Translations under genes and position numbers: made by a program | Shown: piece after piece, positions 45,394-54,371 of the stretch | How positions within the stretch are numbered: position 1 is the first letter of the stretch | Layout: each line of letters opens with the position of its first letter | Source: Ignavibacteria bacterium | GTDB lineage: Bacteria; Bacteroidota; Ignavibacteria; Tepidaquicellales; Tepidaquicellaceae | NCBI GenBank assembly: GCA_016709315.1 | Contig: JADJMZ010000001.1 | Location: 1 to 64,000 of the forward strand | Reading direction: 5' to 3' | Length of the DNA: 64,000 nt | Notes under the pieces: generated by a model | The model's input: the letters and a program-made list of their open reading frames with translations, nothing else | The model's database searches: none | Told to the model about the DNA's origin: nothing

Positions 45394-45515
45394 CCGGTAT
45401 TGTGCTTCGCCGGTCAGGAGTTTGGTTGTTGGTGACCAAAAAGTTGCCATTCATAATATCAGAATTTGAGATGGTTCAGGCAACTTTTTGGAACACCAAC
45501 AACGGCGGAAATCTC

Positions 45516-45719
45516 TTACATATTATTGTATATTTCATCATCAGGGTTATCCCATTCTTTAAATGACTGCTCAGAAACTTTCATCAGGTTATCATTAAAA
45601 TCGTTATCGCTTTCAGCAGGCAAAATAATTACTTCAACATCCCTGAAATCAAAATCTTCCGGTATGTCTACAATAATTTTATTATTACTTACTCTTTTTC
45701 TTGTTTTTATGTAATCCAT
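45516..45719 (-). CDS. Small antitoxin-like protein, no toxin alongside
   Basis: A 67-residue protein: a short N-terminal strand region 'NKIIVDIPEDFDFRDVEVIILPAE', a middle linker and a C-terminal 'FKEWDNPDDEIYNNM'. The C-terminal acidic W-D-N-P-x-D-E-x-Y-N-N tail is typical of small antitoxins in Bacteroidota. A toxin gene would normally follow directly, but here the stop codon is only eight bases from the RAYT element edge and nothing toxin-like follows. I infer that the element insertion may have removed or displaced the toxin. Assignment rests on the tail motif only. Confidence 0.65.
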   Translation of the reverse strand: MDYIKTRKRVSNNKIIVDIPEDFDFRDVEVIILPAESDNDFNDNLMKVSEQSFKEWDNPDDEIYNNM

Positions 45720-45827
45720 TTTATTTTAAAATAGATAAATTTTTTAGTTTTTAAAAGGGAACAAATGAAATTCTGCTCCGGCTGTTTCAATACTTCACAG
45801 TCAGAGAAATAGCACAGGCAGGAAAAC

Positions 45828-45862
45828 AAAAAGGCATCCTTGTATTACAGGATGCCTTTCTG
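45828..45862 (-). terminator. Terminator of the subtilase gene
   Basis: AAAGGCATCCT / AGGATGCCTTT form an 11-bp stem with an 8-base loop; the minus-strand side is followed by T-rich sequence, about 25 bases after the stop at 45885. Confidence 0.88.
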
Positions 45863-45884
45863 ATATTAAATACTTTTTAGTGAA

Positions 45885-47675
45885 TTACCTTATCAGTGTC
45901 ATTTTCATTGTCTCCGTAAAATCTCCTGCTTTGATCGTATAAAAATAAATTCCGCTTGAAAGATTGCTTCCGTTAAACTCATACTTATATATTCCCGGGC
46001 TAAGTTTTTCGTTGACTATCGTAGCTACTTCCTTTCCAAGAATATCATAAATCCTCAATGAGACAAATCCCAATTTCGAAATCCCAAATTCCAACTGTGT
46101 AGAAGGATTAAAAGGATTCGGATAGTTTTGATTTAATTTATATTCTTTGACATTTCCTGCGCTGATGTTACCGGCTCCTGTAAGATTTCTAGCGAGTTTC
46201 ACGGCTTCCCAGCAGTTGATCAGTCCCCAGCCCCTTCTCCTGTTTGGTGCGAAAGTACTGTCAGCAGTCTGTGTAAGCAACAGTCTTACCTGCATCGGAG
46301 TAAGATTATGATTTGCGGAAAGTATCACTGCGCAAACAGCTGCTGTCATCGGACAGGAAAATGAAGTTCCGCTGCCTGAAGTATATCCCGTATTTCCCGC
46401 ACCGGGTGAAGCTACATAATTACCGTTTCCAAGCGCGCAAACATCCGGCTTTATCCTTCCGTCAATTGTATTGCCAACAGATGAAAACGACGAACGCTTT
46501 TTATCTGAATTAACTGACCCGACACAAATCACACTGTCTCCGTCTGAAGGAGCTCCGAGTGTATTATGTGTTGCATCATATCCTTCATTGCCTGCAGAAT
46601 TACAGACTATAATTCCTTTGTTAACTGCAAGGTCAGCGCCAATTGTTATAAAGCAGCTGTCACCGTTCATCCATGTCCAGTCATAGGATCTTATTGAGCC
46701 GGGATCCATTCCTATATATCCGAGTGAACTCGTAATAATATCCGCTCCAAGACTGTCAACCCATTCTGCGGCTGCTACCCAGTTATCTTCTTCAATTGGT
46801 GTCTCGCTGTCAGTGTTTTCTGTTTTTGCAAGTATGTATCTTGATCTGAAAGCCGGTGAGATAAGATTTCCCGATCTGTAACCGCCAACCAATGATAATG
46901 TCTGTGTTCCGTGTGATCCTTCTCCCATCTGTCCTGATTGATTCCCGACAATTGTATCATGATTTACAAAATCATAAGATCTGAATCCTCTTGCACGAAG
47001 CGAATCAAATACAGGATGCTGAAGATTATCAAACCCTGCGTCAAAAGAAGCTATCACTACACCCTGACCTGCATAACCGCTGTCGTGTGCAGTCGGAGCA
47101 TTTATAAGCTGCATTTGTGAAAGCGAACTTCCGTAGTTCAGAGAATACGAACTGTTGGGTGTGCCGCTGTTGTCTTCTTCAAAGACAGGATTGGATACAT
47201 TTAATTCAATGTCATTATCAGATTTCCGGAAAGTTTTTACAATATCAAGCTTGCTGACAAAACCAAGCTCAGCTATTTGTTCGATCTGAATTTTTGTAGC
47301 GTAACATGAAACGCTGTTAAACCATTTTGACCTGTTCTTTATCTCAATTCCTGCATTCTTAATTTCGTTTACATATTCATAGTTCAAAGGAATATCTGTA
47401 AAATCAACAAGAGCATTCAGTGGTTTCACTTTTGATCTCCTGTCTAATGCTCTTTGTGTTAAAAAGTTTTCAGGATGCTGTAGCTTCTGATCAGCATTAA
47501 TTCCTTTATCCTTAAAGGTTATCCAGATGAGATTTTTACTGTTTTCATTTTTAAGACTGAGATCTTCACGCAGAGTCTTGCTTATTTTTATGTAGTTATT
47601 CGGATTATCAAATCCCTGAAAAGAAAGAATCAGAATAATAAAAGTTATGATCAGAAAATAATTTTGGTTTTTCAT
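45885..47675 (-). CDS. T9SS-sorted subtilisin-like (S8) serine protease
   Basis: A 596-residue exported protease: signal peptide; a propeptide-like region opening 'NLIWITFKDKGINADQKLQHPENFLTQ' shared with the paralogue at 54372; catalytic triad Asp ('IASFDAGFDNLQHP', ~212), His ('GSHGTQTLSLVGG', ~255) and Ser ('GTSFSCPMTAAVCAVILSA', ~437). The T9SS tail has N-Y-P-N-P-F-N-P and ends M-K-M-T-L-I-R. It may mature or degrade surface proteins; no natural substrate is evident. Confidence 0.94.
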   Translation of the reverse strand: MKNQNYFLIITFIILILSFQGFDNPNNYIKISKTLREDLSLKNENSKNLIWITFKDKGINADQKLQHPENFLTQRALDRRSKVKPLNALVDFTDIPLNYEYVNEIKNAGIEIKNRSKWFNSVSCYATKIQIEQIAELGFVSKLDIVKTFRKSDNDIELNVSNPVFEEDNSGTPNSSYSLNYGSSLSQMQLINAPTAHDSGYAGQGVVIASFDAGFDNLQHPVFDSLRARGFRSYDFVNHDTIVGNQSGQMGEGSHGTQTLSLVGGYRSGNLISPAFRSRYILAKTENTDSETPIEEDNWVAAAEWVDSLGADIITSSLGYIGMDPGSIRSYDWTWMNGDSCFITIGADLAVNKGIIVCNSAGNEGYDATHNTLGAPSDGDSVICVGSVNSDKKRSSFSSVGNTIDGRIKPDVCALGNGNYVASPGAGNTGYTSGSGTSFSCPMTAAVCAVILSANHNLTPMQVRLLLTQTADSTFAPNRRRGWGLINCWEAVKLARNLTGAGNISAGNVKEYKLNQNYPNPFNPSTQLEFGISKLGFVSLRIYDILGKEVATIVNEKLSPGIYKYEFNGSNLSSGIYFYTIKAGDFTETMKMTLIR

Positions 47676-47811
47676 TTACTTTGTAATTTTAGTAATTTGA
47701 AGAAAATTGATTTGCTCTTTTGTAAAATTAATCATTTTAATGATAAATATCCCATGTATATTATTTCCTGATGAATAAATATTTTATAATTTCGAATATG
47801 CGGTTTTATTG

Positions 47812-48828
47812 ATGCAGAAAAGAATACTTATTGTCAGAACGGACAGAGTAGGTGATGTTGTCATGATAACTCCAATGATCAGAGAGCTGAGAAAAACTTT
47901 CCCGGATTCATTTATTGCAACTCTGACTACTGCAAACACAAAAGATATTCTTCTGAATAATCCCTATCTGGACTTAACCATTACTGATGATAAAGAAAAG
48001 AATTCTTTTCTGAAAGTGGTTAAAGAGATAAGGAAACATAAATTTACTGACGGCTTGCTTGTAATGCCGACTGAAAGAGCGGCTTATCAGATGTTTCTCG
48101 GAGGTATTAAAAACAGAATTGGTGTTGGAAGGAAATTGTATGAAGTGATTACATTCATGAAAAGCGTTTCGAGGAACAAATACATTCCTCTCAGACATGA
48201 AGCGGATTACTGCATGGACCTCGCAAGAAAGATCGGAGTTAAAACGGAAAATATAATTCCCGAAATTTTTCTTACCGGTGAGGAAATTTCAGAAACCAAA
48301 AATTTCTTTCTGAATAACGGCATAAATAATGATGAATTTAAAATAATTGTTCATACCGGATCTAAGAATTCCTCTCCTAACTGGTCTGAAGACAAATATC
48401 TTGAACTTATAAAAGGCATTCTGAAAAAGTATAATTCAAAGAAAATAAAAATTATTTTGACTGCATTAGAAATGTCTGATGGATTTCTGAACAGCATAAA
48501 TAATTTAAAGAACCCTTCGATAGTAGATCTTTCCGGAAAAGTTAACTCTTTAAGACATCTTATCAATACTGTTTACTGTTCGGATTTCATTGTAGTTTCC
48601 TCTACAGGTCCGGCGCATCTTGCTGACGCTCTCGGGAAAAAAGGAATAGTAATCTACTGCAAGAGACGTATGAGCTGCGTAAAACACTGGGGGACTCAGA
48701 GTATGAAAATCTGTGATCTTGAAGTTTCCGAAGAACATTGCAGTAAATTCTGCAGCAGCGACAAAGAGATCTGCGATATAGAAAATGGTATTTCTGTGGA
48801 TGAAGTATTAAAAAATATTAATCCTTAA
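47812..48828 (+). CDS. Glycosyltransferase family 9 (heptosyltransferase-like)
   Basis: A 338-residue GT-B fold enzyme: 'RILIVRTDRVGDVVMITPMIRELRKTFPDSFIATLT' is the GT9 N-terminus and 'IVVSSTGPAHLADALGKKGIVIYCKR' the nucleotide-sugar-binding site. Likely transfers heptose or a related sugar in LPS core synthesis. Start at ATG 47812, with a TTG one codon upstream. The next GT9 gene starts three bases after its stop, so they form an operon. Confidence 0.9.
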   Translation: MQKRILIVRTDRVGDVVMITPMIRELRKTFPDSFIATLTTANTKDILLNNPYLDLTITDDKEKNSFLKVVKEIRKHKFTDGLLVMPTERAAYQMFLGGIKNRIGVGRKLYEVITFMKSVSRNKYIPLRHEADYCMDLARKIGVKTENIIPEIFLTGEEISETKNFFLNNGINNDEFKIIVHTGSKNSSPNWSEDKYLELIKGILKKYNSKKIKIILTALEMSDGFLNSINNLKNPSIVDLSGKVNSLRHLINTVYCSDFIVVSSTGPAHLADALGKKGIVIYCKRRMSCVKHWGTQSMKICDLEVSEEHCSKFCSSDKEICDIENGISVDEVLKNINP

Positions 48829-48831
48829 CGA

Positions 48832-49974
48832 ATGAATTTTGATGATCTTAATATTCCGCGGTGTAAGAATTTTTCAGGATACAAGCCATGCTACAGCTAT
48901 AAGAATTGCCTGCTTAACGGCTGTGTCAATAATACTGAGCATAATAAAACCGGTGTGAAAATTCTGATAATTTCACTTGATGCTATGGGGAATGTTCTTG
49001 ATAATACTCCGGTTCTTCATTCAATTAAAAGAAAATTTCCCGTCAGTACGATTTACTGGATCACAAAAAATGATGCCGTGAAGGTTCTTAATAATTCTGT
49101 TTTAATTGACAGGGTTTTTGCCTGGGACGATGAAAGCAGACTTATACTCAGGAATATTGATTTTGACGTAATGTATAATGCAGACAAATCAGATTATGCA
49201 TGCGCTTTTGCAAATGAGATCAGGGCTGAAAGTAAATTCGGTTTTCTGCTGAATGAAGACGGAAAGATAATTCCTGCAAATAAAGGCGCGATGTACAGTT
49301 ACGAACTCGGAGTGGATGACTATCTTAAATTCCGTTTAAATCAGAAAACAGGCATAAGGATTCTTCATGAAACATTTGAACTTGATTACGCAAATGATGA
49401 ATATGAATTTTATCTTAATGAAACTGAAAATAGTTTTACAGAGAGTTATAAAATTGCAATTAGTTATGACAGAAATAATAAATACGTGGGATTTAATACC
49501 GGCTGCTCTGATCTTTTTCCAAATAAAAAAATGACTGTGGAGCAGCATATTTATCTGATAAAAGAATTCCTGAAGTATAAAGAAATCAGGATTGTGCTTC
49601 TCGGAGGAAGGGAAGATACAGAAAGGAACAACATAATTTTTAATTCATTCGGATCCCCGGAGAAAAAAAGAATTATCAATACACCGACTGATGAAGGTCT
49701 GCGTAAAGGCGCCTGTTATATGGATATAGCAGATGCAGTAATTACAGGAGATACATTCGGTCTTCATCTGGCTATAGCTTTAAAAAAATTCGTTATAGTC
49801 TGGTTCGGATTATCCTGCGCATCTGAAATCGAGCTTTACGGAAGAGGCGAAAAACTTTCTCCGGAAAATCTTGAATGCTCTCCGTGCTGGAAAAAAGATT
49901 GCCCGCACAATCTTGAATGCATCTCTCAGATAGATCTTGAAAAAATCGTTGAAGTTACTTTGAGATCATTTTAA
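48832..49974 (+). CDS. Glycosyltransferase family 9, second copy
   Basis: A 380-residue GT-B enzyme with the GT9 region starting at residue ~42 ('VKILIISLDAMGNVLDNTPVLHSIKRKFP') and the site 'ITGDTFGLHLAIALKKFVIVWFGLSCASEIELYGRG'. It has a cysteine-rich N-terminus (C11, C20, C26, C31) and a C-terminal C-x2-C-x3-D-C-P motif ('ECSPCWKKDCPHNLEC'). These cysteine clusters are a local elaboration; a metal or disulfide role is inferred. Adjacent to the other GT9 and to a DegT aminotransferase gene. Confidence 0.87.
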   Translation: MNFDDLNIPRCKNFSGYKPCYSYKNCLLNGCVNNTEHNKTGVKILIISLDAMGNVLDNTPVLHSIKRKFPVSTIYWITKNDAVKVLNNSVLIDRVFAWDDESRLILRNIDFDVMYNADKSDYACAFANEIRAESKFGFLLNEDGKIIPANKGAMYSYELGVDDYLKFRLNQKTGIRILHETFELDYANDEYEFYLNETENSFTESYKIAISYDRNNKYVGFNTGCSDLFPNKKMTVEQHIYLIKEFLKYKEIRIVLLGGREDTERNNIIFNSFGSPEKKRIINTPTDEGLRKGACYMDIADAVITGDTFGLHLAIALKKFVIVWFGLSCASEIELYGRGEKLSPENLECSPCWKKDCPHNLECISQIDLEKIVEVTLRSF

Positions 49975-49994
49975 AATAAAAAAAGTTTCGGGAA

Positions 49995-51101
49995 ATGAAT
50001 TATAAAATTCCCATATACAAACCTTTGCTTGACGGTAATGAAAAAAAATATGTCAATGACTGCATTGACTCGTCATGGATATCTTCAAAAGGAGCTTATA
50101 TTAAAAAATTCGAAGACGGTATTTCAGAATACATCGGAGTTAAGCATGCAACTGCTGTTTGCAACGGCACTGTAGCGCTTCATCTTGCGCTTCTGACTCT
50201 CGGTGTGGGAGAAGGTGACGAAGTGATAGTTCCGACTTTTACTTACATAGCTTCTGTCAGCTCTATAGTCACAGCCGGCGCTTCTCCTGTTTTTGTGGAT
50301 TCACTGGAAGACACCTGGCAGGCAGATCCTGATGATATAAGAAAGAAGATTACATCCAGAACTAAAGCCATAATGGCAGTTCATATTTATGGACATCCCT
50401 GTGACATGGATGAAATAAAAAAAATAACAGACGAATACAATTTATTTTTAATTGAAGACTGCGCTGAAGCTCTTGGCTCTGAATACAAAGGGAAGAAAGC
50501 GGGTGTATTCGGTGACATTTCGACATTCAGCTTTTACGGAAACAAAACTCTTACAACGGGGGAAGGCGGAATGGTTATTACAAATGACGATACTCTTAAT
50601 GACAGGGCTGTACATTTCAAAATGCACGGACTTGCCAAACACCGTGAATACTGGCATGATGTCATAGGATATAATTACAGAATGACAAATATCTGCGCTG
50701 CAATAGGTCTTGCCCAGCTTGAATCGCTTGGAAATAGACTTAAGCAAAAAAGACTTTTGGCTGAAAGGTATATTAAAAATCTTGAAGATGTACCGGTAGG
50801 TTATCACAGAGAAAACAAGGATGTATTTCACAGTTACTGGATGTTTACCATTACGGTAGAAAATCCTGATGACAGAGATGCTCTTAGGAAATATCTGAAT
50901 GAAAAAGGAATCGAAACCAGACCTACCTTTTATCCGGTTCATACAATGCCAATGTTTTCAAAAAAATACAGGAGATTTCAAACAGCCGAGTTAATTGCAT
51001 CCAGAGGAATTAATCTTCCGAGTTTTCCTTCGCTGACTGAAAATGAAATTAAAGAAATATGCAGCTGCATCAGAGAATTTTATTTAAGGAAAGAAAATTA
51101 A
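49995..51101 (+). CDS. DegT/DnrJ/EryC1/StrS-family sugar aminotransferase
   Basis: A 368-residue PLP-dependent aminotransferase. 'IPIYKPLLDGNEKKYVNDCIDSSWISSKG' is the family N-terminus. 'VCNGTVALHLALLTLGVGEGDEVIVPTFTYIAS' contains the substrate-binding region, the aspartate is in 'LIEDCAEALGSEYKGKKAG', and the PLP lysine is in 'STFSFYGNKTLTTGEGG' (~183). It probably makes an amino sugar for surface polysaccharide, in line with the two GT9 genes upstream. Confidence 0.93.
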   Translation: MNYKIPIYKPLLDGNEKKYVNDCIDSSWISSKGAYIKKFEDGISEYIGVKHATAVCNGTVALHLALLTLGVGEGDEVIVPTFTYIASVSSIVTAGASPVFVDSLEDTWQADPDDIRKKITSRTKAIMAVHIYGHPCDMDEIKKITDEYNLFLIEDCAEALGSEYKGKKAGVFGDISTFSFYGNKTLTTGEGGMVITNDDTLNDRAVHFKMHGLAKHREYWHDVIGYNYRMTNICAAIGLAQLESLGNRLKQKRLLAERYIKNLEDVPVGYHRENKDVFHSYWMFTITVENPDDRDALRKYLNEKGIETRPTFYPVHTMPMFSKKYRRFQTAELIASRGINLPSFPSLTENEIKEICSCIREFYLRKEN

Positions 51102-51187
51102 AATTTACACAAATAAATTTAACAGTAATAAATGATGATTTATTAAGTTCATTTAATTTATCCTGAGAAATAACATCTGCTGAAATT

Positions 51188-51478
<291 letters not shown>

Positions 51479-51576
51479 GACACGCTTAAATTTGTTTTAA
51501 TATTCTATAACTAAATTGATTTAAAGAACATATTTTCATAATTTGCAATACCTCAAACTCTTCTAATTATATCTTA

Positions 51577-52518
51577 ATGTCAGACCTAAAAATTTTTGCG
51601 GGAAGGTTCTCAAATTATCTGGGAAAGAAAATTTCCGGTAAGCTAAAAATGCAACTCGGGAAATGCAGTTTACGGAATTTCTCTGACGGGGAAATCTGGG
51701 TAAAATATAATGAAAATATACGCGGCAGCGATGTGTTTATAATTCAGTCTACTATACCTCCTGCGGATAATCTTATGGAGCTTCTTATAATGATAGATGC
51801 TGCAAAACGAGCTTCAGCCAGAAGAGTAAATGCTGTCATTCCGTATTTTGGTTATGCAAGACAGGACAGGAAGGATCAGCCGAGAGTTTCAATTACTGCT
51901 AAGTTAGTGGCGAATCTAATCACAGAAGCAGGCGCAGACAGGGTAATAACAATGGACCTTCATGCTTCGCAGCTTCAGGGATTTTTCGACATACCTGTTG
52001 ACCATCTATACGGCTCTGCGGTTTTCATGCAGAAGTTCAGAAAAATAAAAATCCCGAATCTTGCTGTGGCTTCTCCTGATGTCGGAGGTATTAAAATGGC
52101 AAGAGCTTATGCAAAGAGATTACATGCAGATCTGATTCTGATAGATAAAAGAAGACCTAAAGCCAATGTGGCGGAAGTGATGAATATTATTGGCGATGTA
52201 AAAGGAAAAAATGTTTTGATAATTGATGATCTGATAGATACGGGTGGAACATTTGTAAATGCTGTAAATGCTTTAAAGGAACAGGGAGCGAAAGATATTT
52301 ACGGCGCTTGCACTCATGCAGTTTTTTCGGGTGAATCTCTTGATAAAATCAATAAATCCGCATTGAAAAAATTATTTGTTTCTGATACTCTTCCGCTGAC
52401 TCATTCTTCGCCAAAAATCGAGACTGTAACTATTTCAGATATTTTTGCAGAGTCAATATGGAGAACAAATAAAAACAAATCCATAAGTTCGCTCTTTGAT
52501 GTTGACAAAGCATTATGA
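51577..52518 (+). CDS. prs: Ribose-phosphate pyrophosphokinase
   Basis: Makes PRPP from ribose 5-phosphate and ATP for nucleotide and amino-acid synthesis; cytoplasmic. Class I signatures: 'IKIFAGR'-like start, 'FSDGEIWVKYNENIRGSDVFIIQST', 'IPYFGYARQDRK' (ATP flexible loop), 'VITMDLHASQLQGFFDIPVDHL' (cation site) and 'KNVLIIDDLIDTGGTFVNA' (PRPP site). 313 residues, normal length. It is alone between the artefact block and the E2 gene. Confidence 0.97.
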   Translation: MSDLKIFAGRFSNYLGKKISGKLKMQLGKCSLRNFSDGEIWVKYNENIRGSDVFIIQSTIPPADNLMELLIMIDAAKRASARRVNAVIPYFGYARQDRKDQPRVSITAKLVANLITEAGADRVITMDLHASQLQGFFDIPVDHLYGSAVFMQKFRKIKIPNLAVASPDVGGIKMARAYAKRLHADLILIDKRRPKANVAEVMNIIGDVKGKNVLIIDDLIDTGGTFVNAVNALKEQGAKDIYGACTHAVFSGESLDKINKSALKKLFVSDTLPLTHSSPKIETVTISDIFAESIWRTNKNKSISSLFDVDKAL

Positions 52519-52602
52519 ACTAATGAATTGAAAGCGAATTATCATATTCTTATTTTCACAATAATAAATTTTTAATAAAAGTAAAATAATAACTATCAAA
52601 AA

Positions 52603-53973
52603 ATGAGTGTAGAAATTGTAATGCCGAAGATGGGCGAATCTATAATGGAAGGGACAATTCTTAAATGGCATAAGCAACCCGGTGATACAGTAGAAGTTGA
52701 TGAAACTATTCTTGAGATTTCTACTGACAAAGTCGATACTGAAGTACCTTCTCCTGAAGCAGGCGTTGTATCAGAATTGTTGTTTAAAGAAGGTGATGTC
52801 GTAGAAGTCGGTAAGGTAATAGCAAAACTTGAAACGAACGGTTCTGCTAAATCAGTTTCTGATAAGCAGGTTATGGAAATACAGGAACCGGTGAAAGAAG
52901 TTTCTTCACCTGTAATTGAAACTCCGGTTGAAATTAAATCCGAAGTTAAACATGAAAAATTAATTGCCGCTAACAACGGCGACGGAAAATTTTATTCTCC
53001 TCTTGTATTGAATATTGCGCAAAAGGAAGGAATAGGATTCAGTGAGCTTGAAAAGATTGCAGGTACGGGCATCGGCGGCAGAGTTTCCAAAAAAGATATA
53101 CTTAATTATCTCAGCAGTAGAACTTCTGTAACAATTGAAACTCCGAAATCAGAAGTAAAGACTGAAATTCCAAAACCTGTCATTCAGCAAAAAATTGAGA
53201 TCAAGCCAGAGACACAGGAAAGAAAGATTCAGATGCCTCAGCAGAAAATTGATTACAATGAGGAAGGTTTGTCTGTTATGGAGTTTGATAATATCCGGCA
53301 GAAAATGGCGGAGCACATGATTTTTTCAACAAGAGTTTCACCTCATGTGCAGGCGATTGCAGAATGCGACCTTACAAATGTAGATAAAGTAAGAACTGCA
53401 ATGGGTGAAGAATTTTTATTGAAGGAAGGTTTCAAACTTTCTTACATGCCTTTTATATGCGAAGCCGTTATCAAAGCTTTGAAGGATTTCCCTCTCATTA
53501 ACTCAATTATAGATGACTCTGCAGTCCCTTATAAAGCTATCACAAGAAATTCTATAAATCTCGGCATAGCTGTAGCAATGGACAACGGCGGACTGATAGT
53601 TCCTGTTATTCACAATTCCGACGGAATGAATCTTATCGGTATTGCAAGAAGTCTGAATGATCTTGCCAAGAGAGCGAGAATAAAAAAACTTACGCTTAAT
53701 GAAATTCAGGGCGGGACTTTCTCAATTACCAACTTCGGTGTTTTTGGAAATGATGTAGGGATACCGATCATAAATCAGCCGCAGGTAGCTATTCTCGGAC
53801 TCGGCTCCATTAAAAAGAGACCTGTTGTAATTGAAACCGAAGAAGGTGATTTCGTAGTGCCGAGAAAAACAATGATCATTACGCTGTCATTCGATCACAG
53901 GCTTGTTGACGGAGCTTTGGGAGGTATGTTCACTATGAGAATAGCTCATTATCTTGAGAATTATAAAAATTAA
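52603..53973 (+). CDS. 2-oxo-acid dehydrogenase E2 (dihydrolipoamide acyltransferase)
   Basis: A 456-residue E2: an N-terminal lipoyl domain with the lipoyl lysine in 'EISTDKVDTEVPSP' (~43), a linker, a peripheral-subunit-binding domain (~130-170, 'SPLVLNIAQKEGIGFSEL...GRVSKKDILNYL'), a second linker rich in P/K/E, and the catalytic domain with 'SFDHRLVDGALGG' near the end. The complex (pyruvate, 2-oxoglutarate or branched-chain) cannot be decided; the E1 and E3 genes are not adjacent. Confidence 0.95.
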   Translation: MSVEIVMPKMGESIMEGTILKWHKQPGDTVEVDETILEISTDKVDTEVPSPEAGVVSELLFKEGDVVEVGKVIAKLETNGSAKSVSDKQVMEIQEPVKEVSSPVIETPVEIKSEVKHEKLIAANNGDGKFYSPLVLNIAQKEGIGFSELEKIAGTGIGGRVSKKDILNYLSSRTSVTIETPKSEVKTEIPKPVIQQKIEIKPETQERKIQMPQQKIDYNEEGLSVMEFDNIRQKMAEHMIFSTRVSPHVQAIAECDLTNVDKVRTAMGEEFLLKEGFKLSYMPFICEAVIKALKDFPLINSIIDDSAVPYKAITRNSINLGIAVAMDNGGLIVPVIHNSDGMNLIGIARSLNDLAKRARIKKLTLNEIQGGTFSITNFGVFGNDVGIPIINQPQVAILGLGSIKKRPVVIETEEGDFVVPRKTMIITLSFDHRLVDGALGGMFTMRIAHYLENYKN

Positions 53974-53993
53974 TTTGTCCGGTGTTTAATATT

Positions 53994-54027
53994 AAAGGGA
54001 ATAAAAATAATTTTATTCCCTTTTTTT
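53994..54027 (+). terminator. Rho-independent terminator of the E2 gene
   Basis: A 13-bp stem (AAAGGGAATAAAA / TTTTATTCCCTTT) with an ATAA loop and T run, 20 bases after the stop. Confidence 0.92.
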
Positions 54028-54125
54028 ATAAATCCGTACAAAACGATTGAATAGAAGTTTTGAAACAAACTTATTCAATTGGGTTCCATCTCCTTACAAT
54101 GGAGGGTTATTGTTAAGTGAAGTTG

Positions 54126-54196
54126 TATGACCTCCCCCTGCCCGCCTTCAGCGGGCTTCCCCCTCCTTACAAAGGAGGGGGATTGAGGGGGTGGTC
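54126..54196. repeat. GC-rich 'CCCCCTCC' intergenic palindrome
   Basis: CCCCCTCCTTACAAAGGAGGGGG, with GGGGGTGG just after, forms a perfect palindrome arm pair; nearly the same sequence type occurs at 35965-35996. Intergenic, no T run. The rest of 54028-54371 contains nothing recognisable. Confidence 0.75.
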
Positions 54197-54371
54197 GGAT
54201 AGTTTTTAAGACAAACTATTTAAATGAGAAAGTTAGGGAGGGAATAAATTAAAAATCTTAGATATTATTTTGTATTTAGATGCAAAATTAAAAAGTTATT
54301 TATTCATTACAAAACGTTTTGCACAGCACTGCTTTTTTATTTATAGAAATCTTAAAATTATATAATCCAAT

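Larger units (their letters stand above)
43878..45507. mobile_element. Tandem-duplicated RAYT element bounded by REP palindromes
   Basis: Two direct copies of an 800-bp unit (starts 43878 and 44678). Each unit begins with a palindrome (CGCCGTTGTTGGTGTT..., mirrored by GCAAACTTTTTGGTCACC), then a RAYT gene, then GGTTGTTGGTGACCAAAAAG. The right end at 45424-45507 mirrors the left end of unit 2: CTTTTTGGAACACCAACAAC against GTTGTTGGTGTTCCAAAAAG. Copies differ at a handful of positions only, so duplication is recent. A solo palindrome of the same family lies at 5904-5992. Confidence 0.92.
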
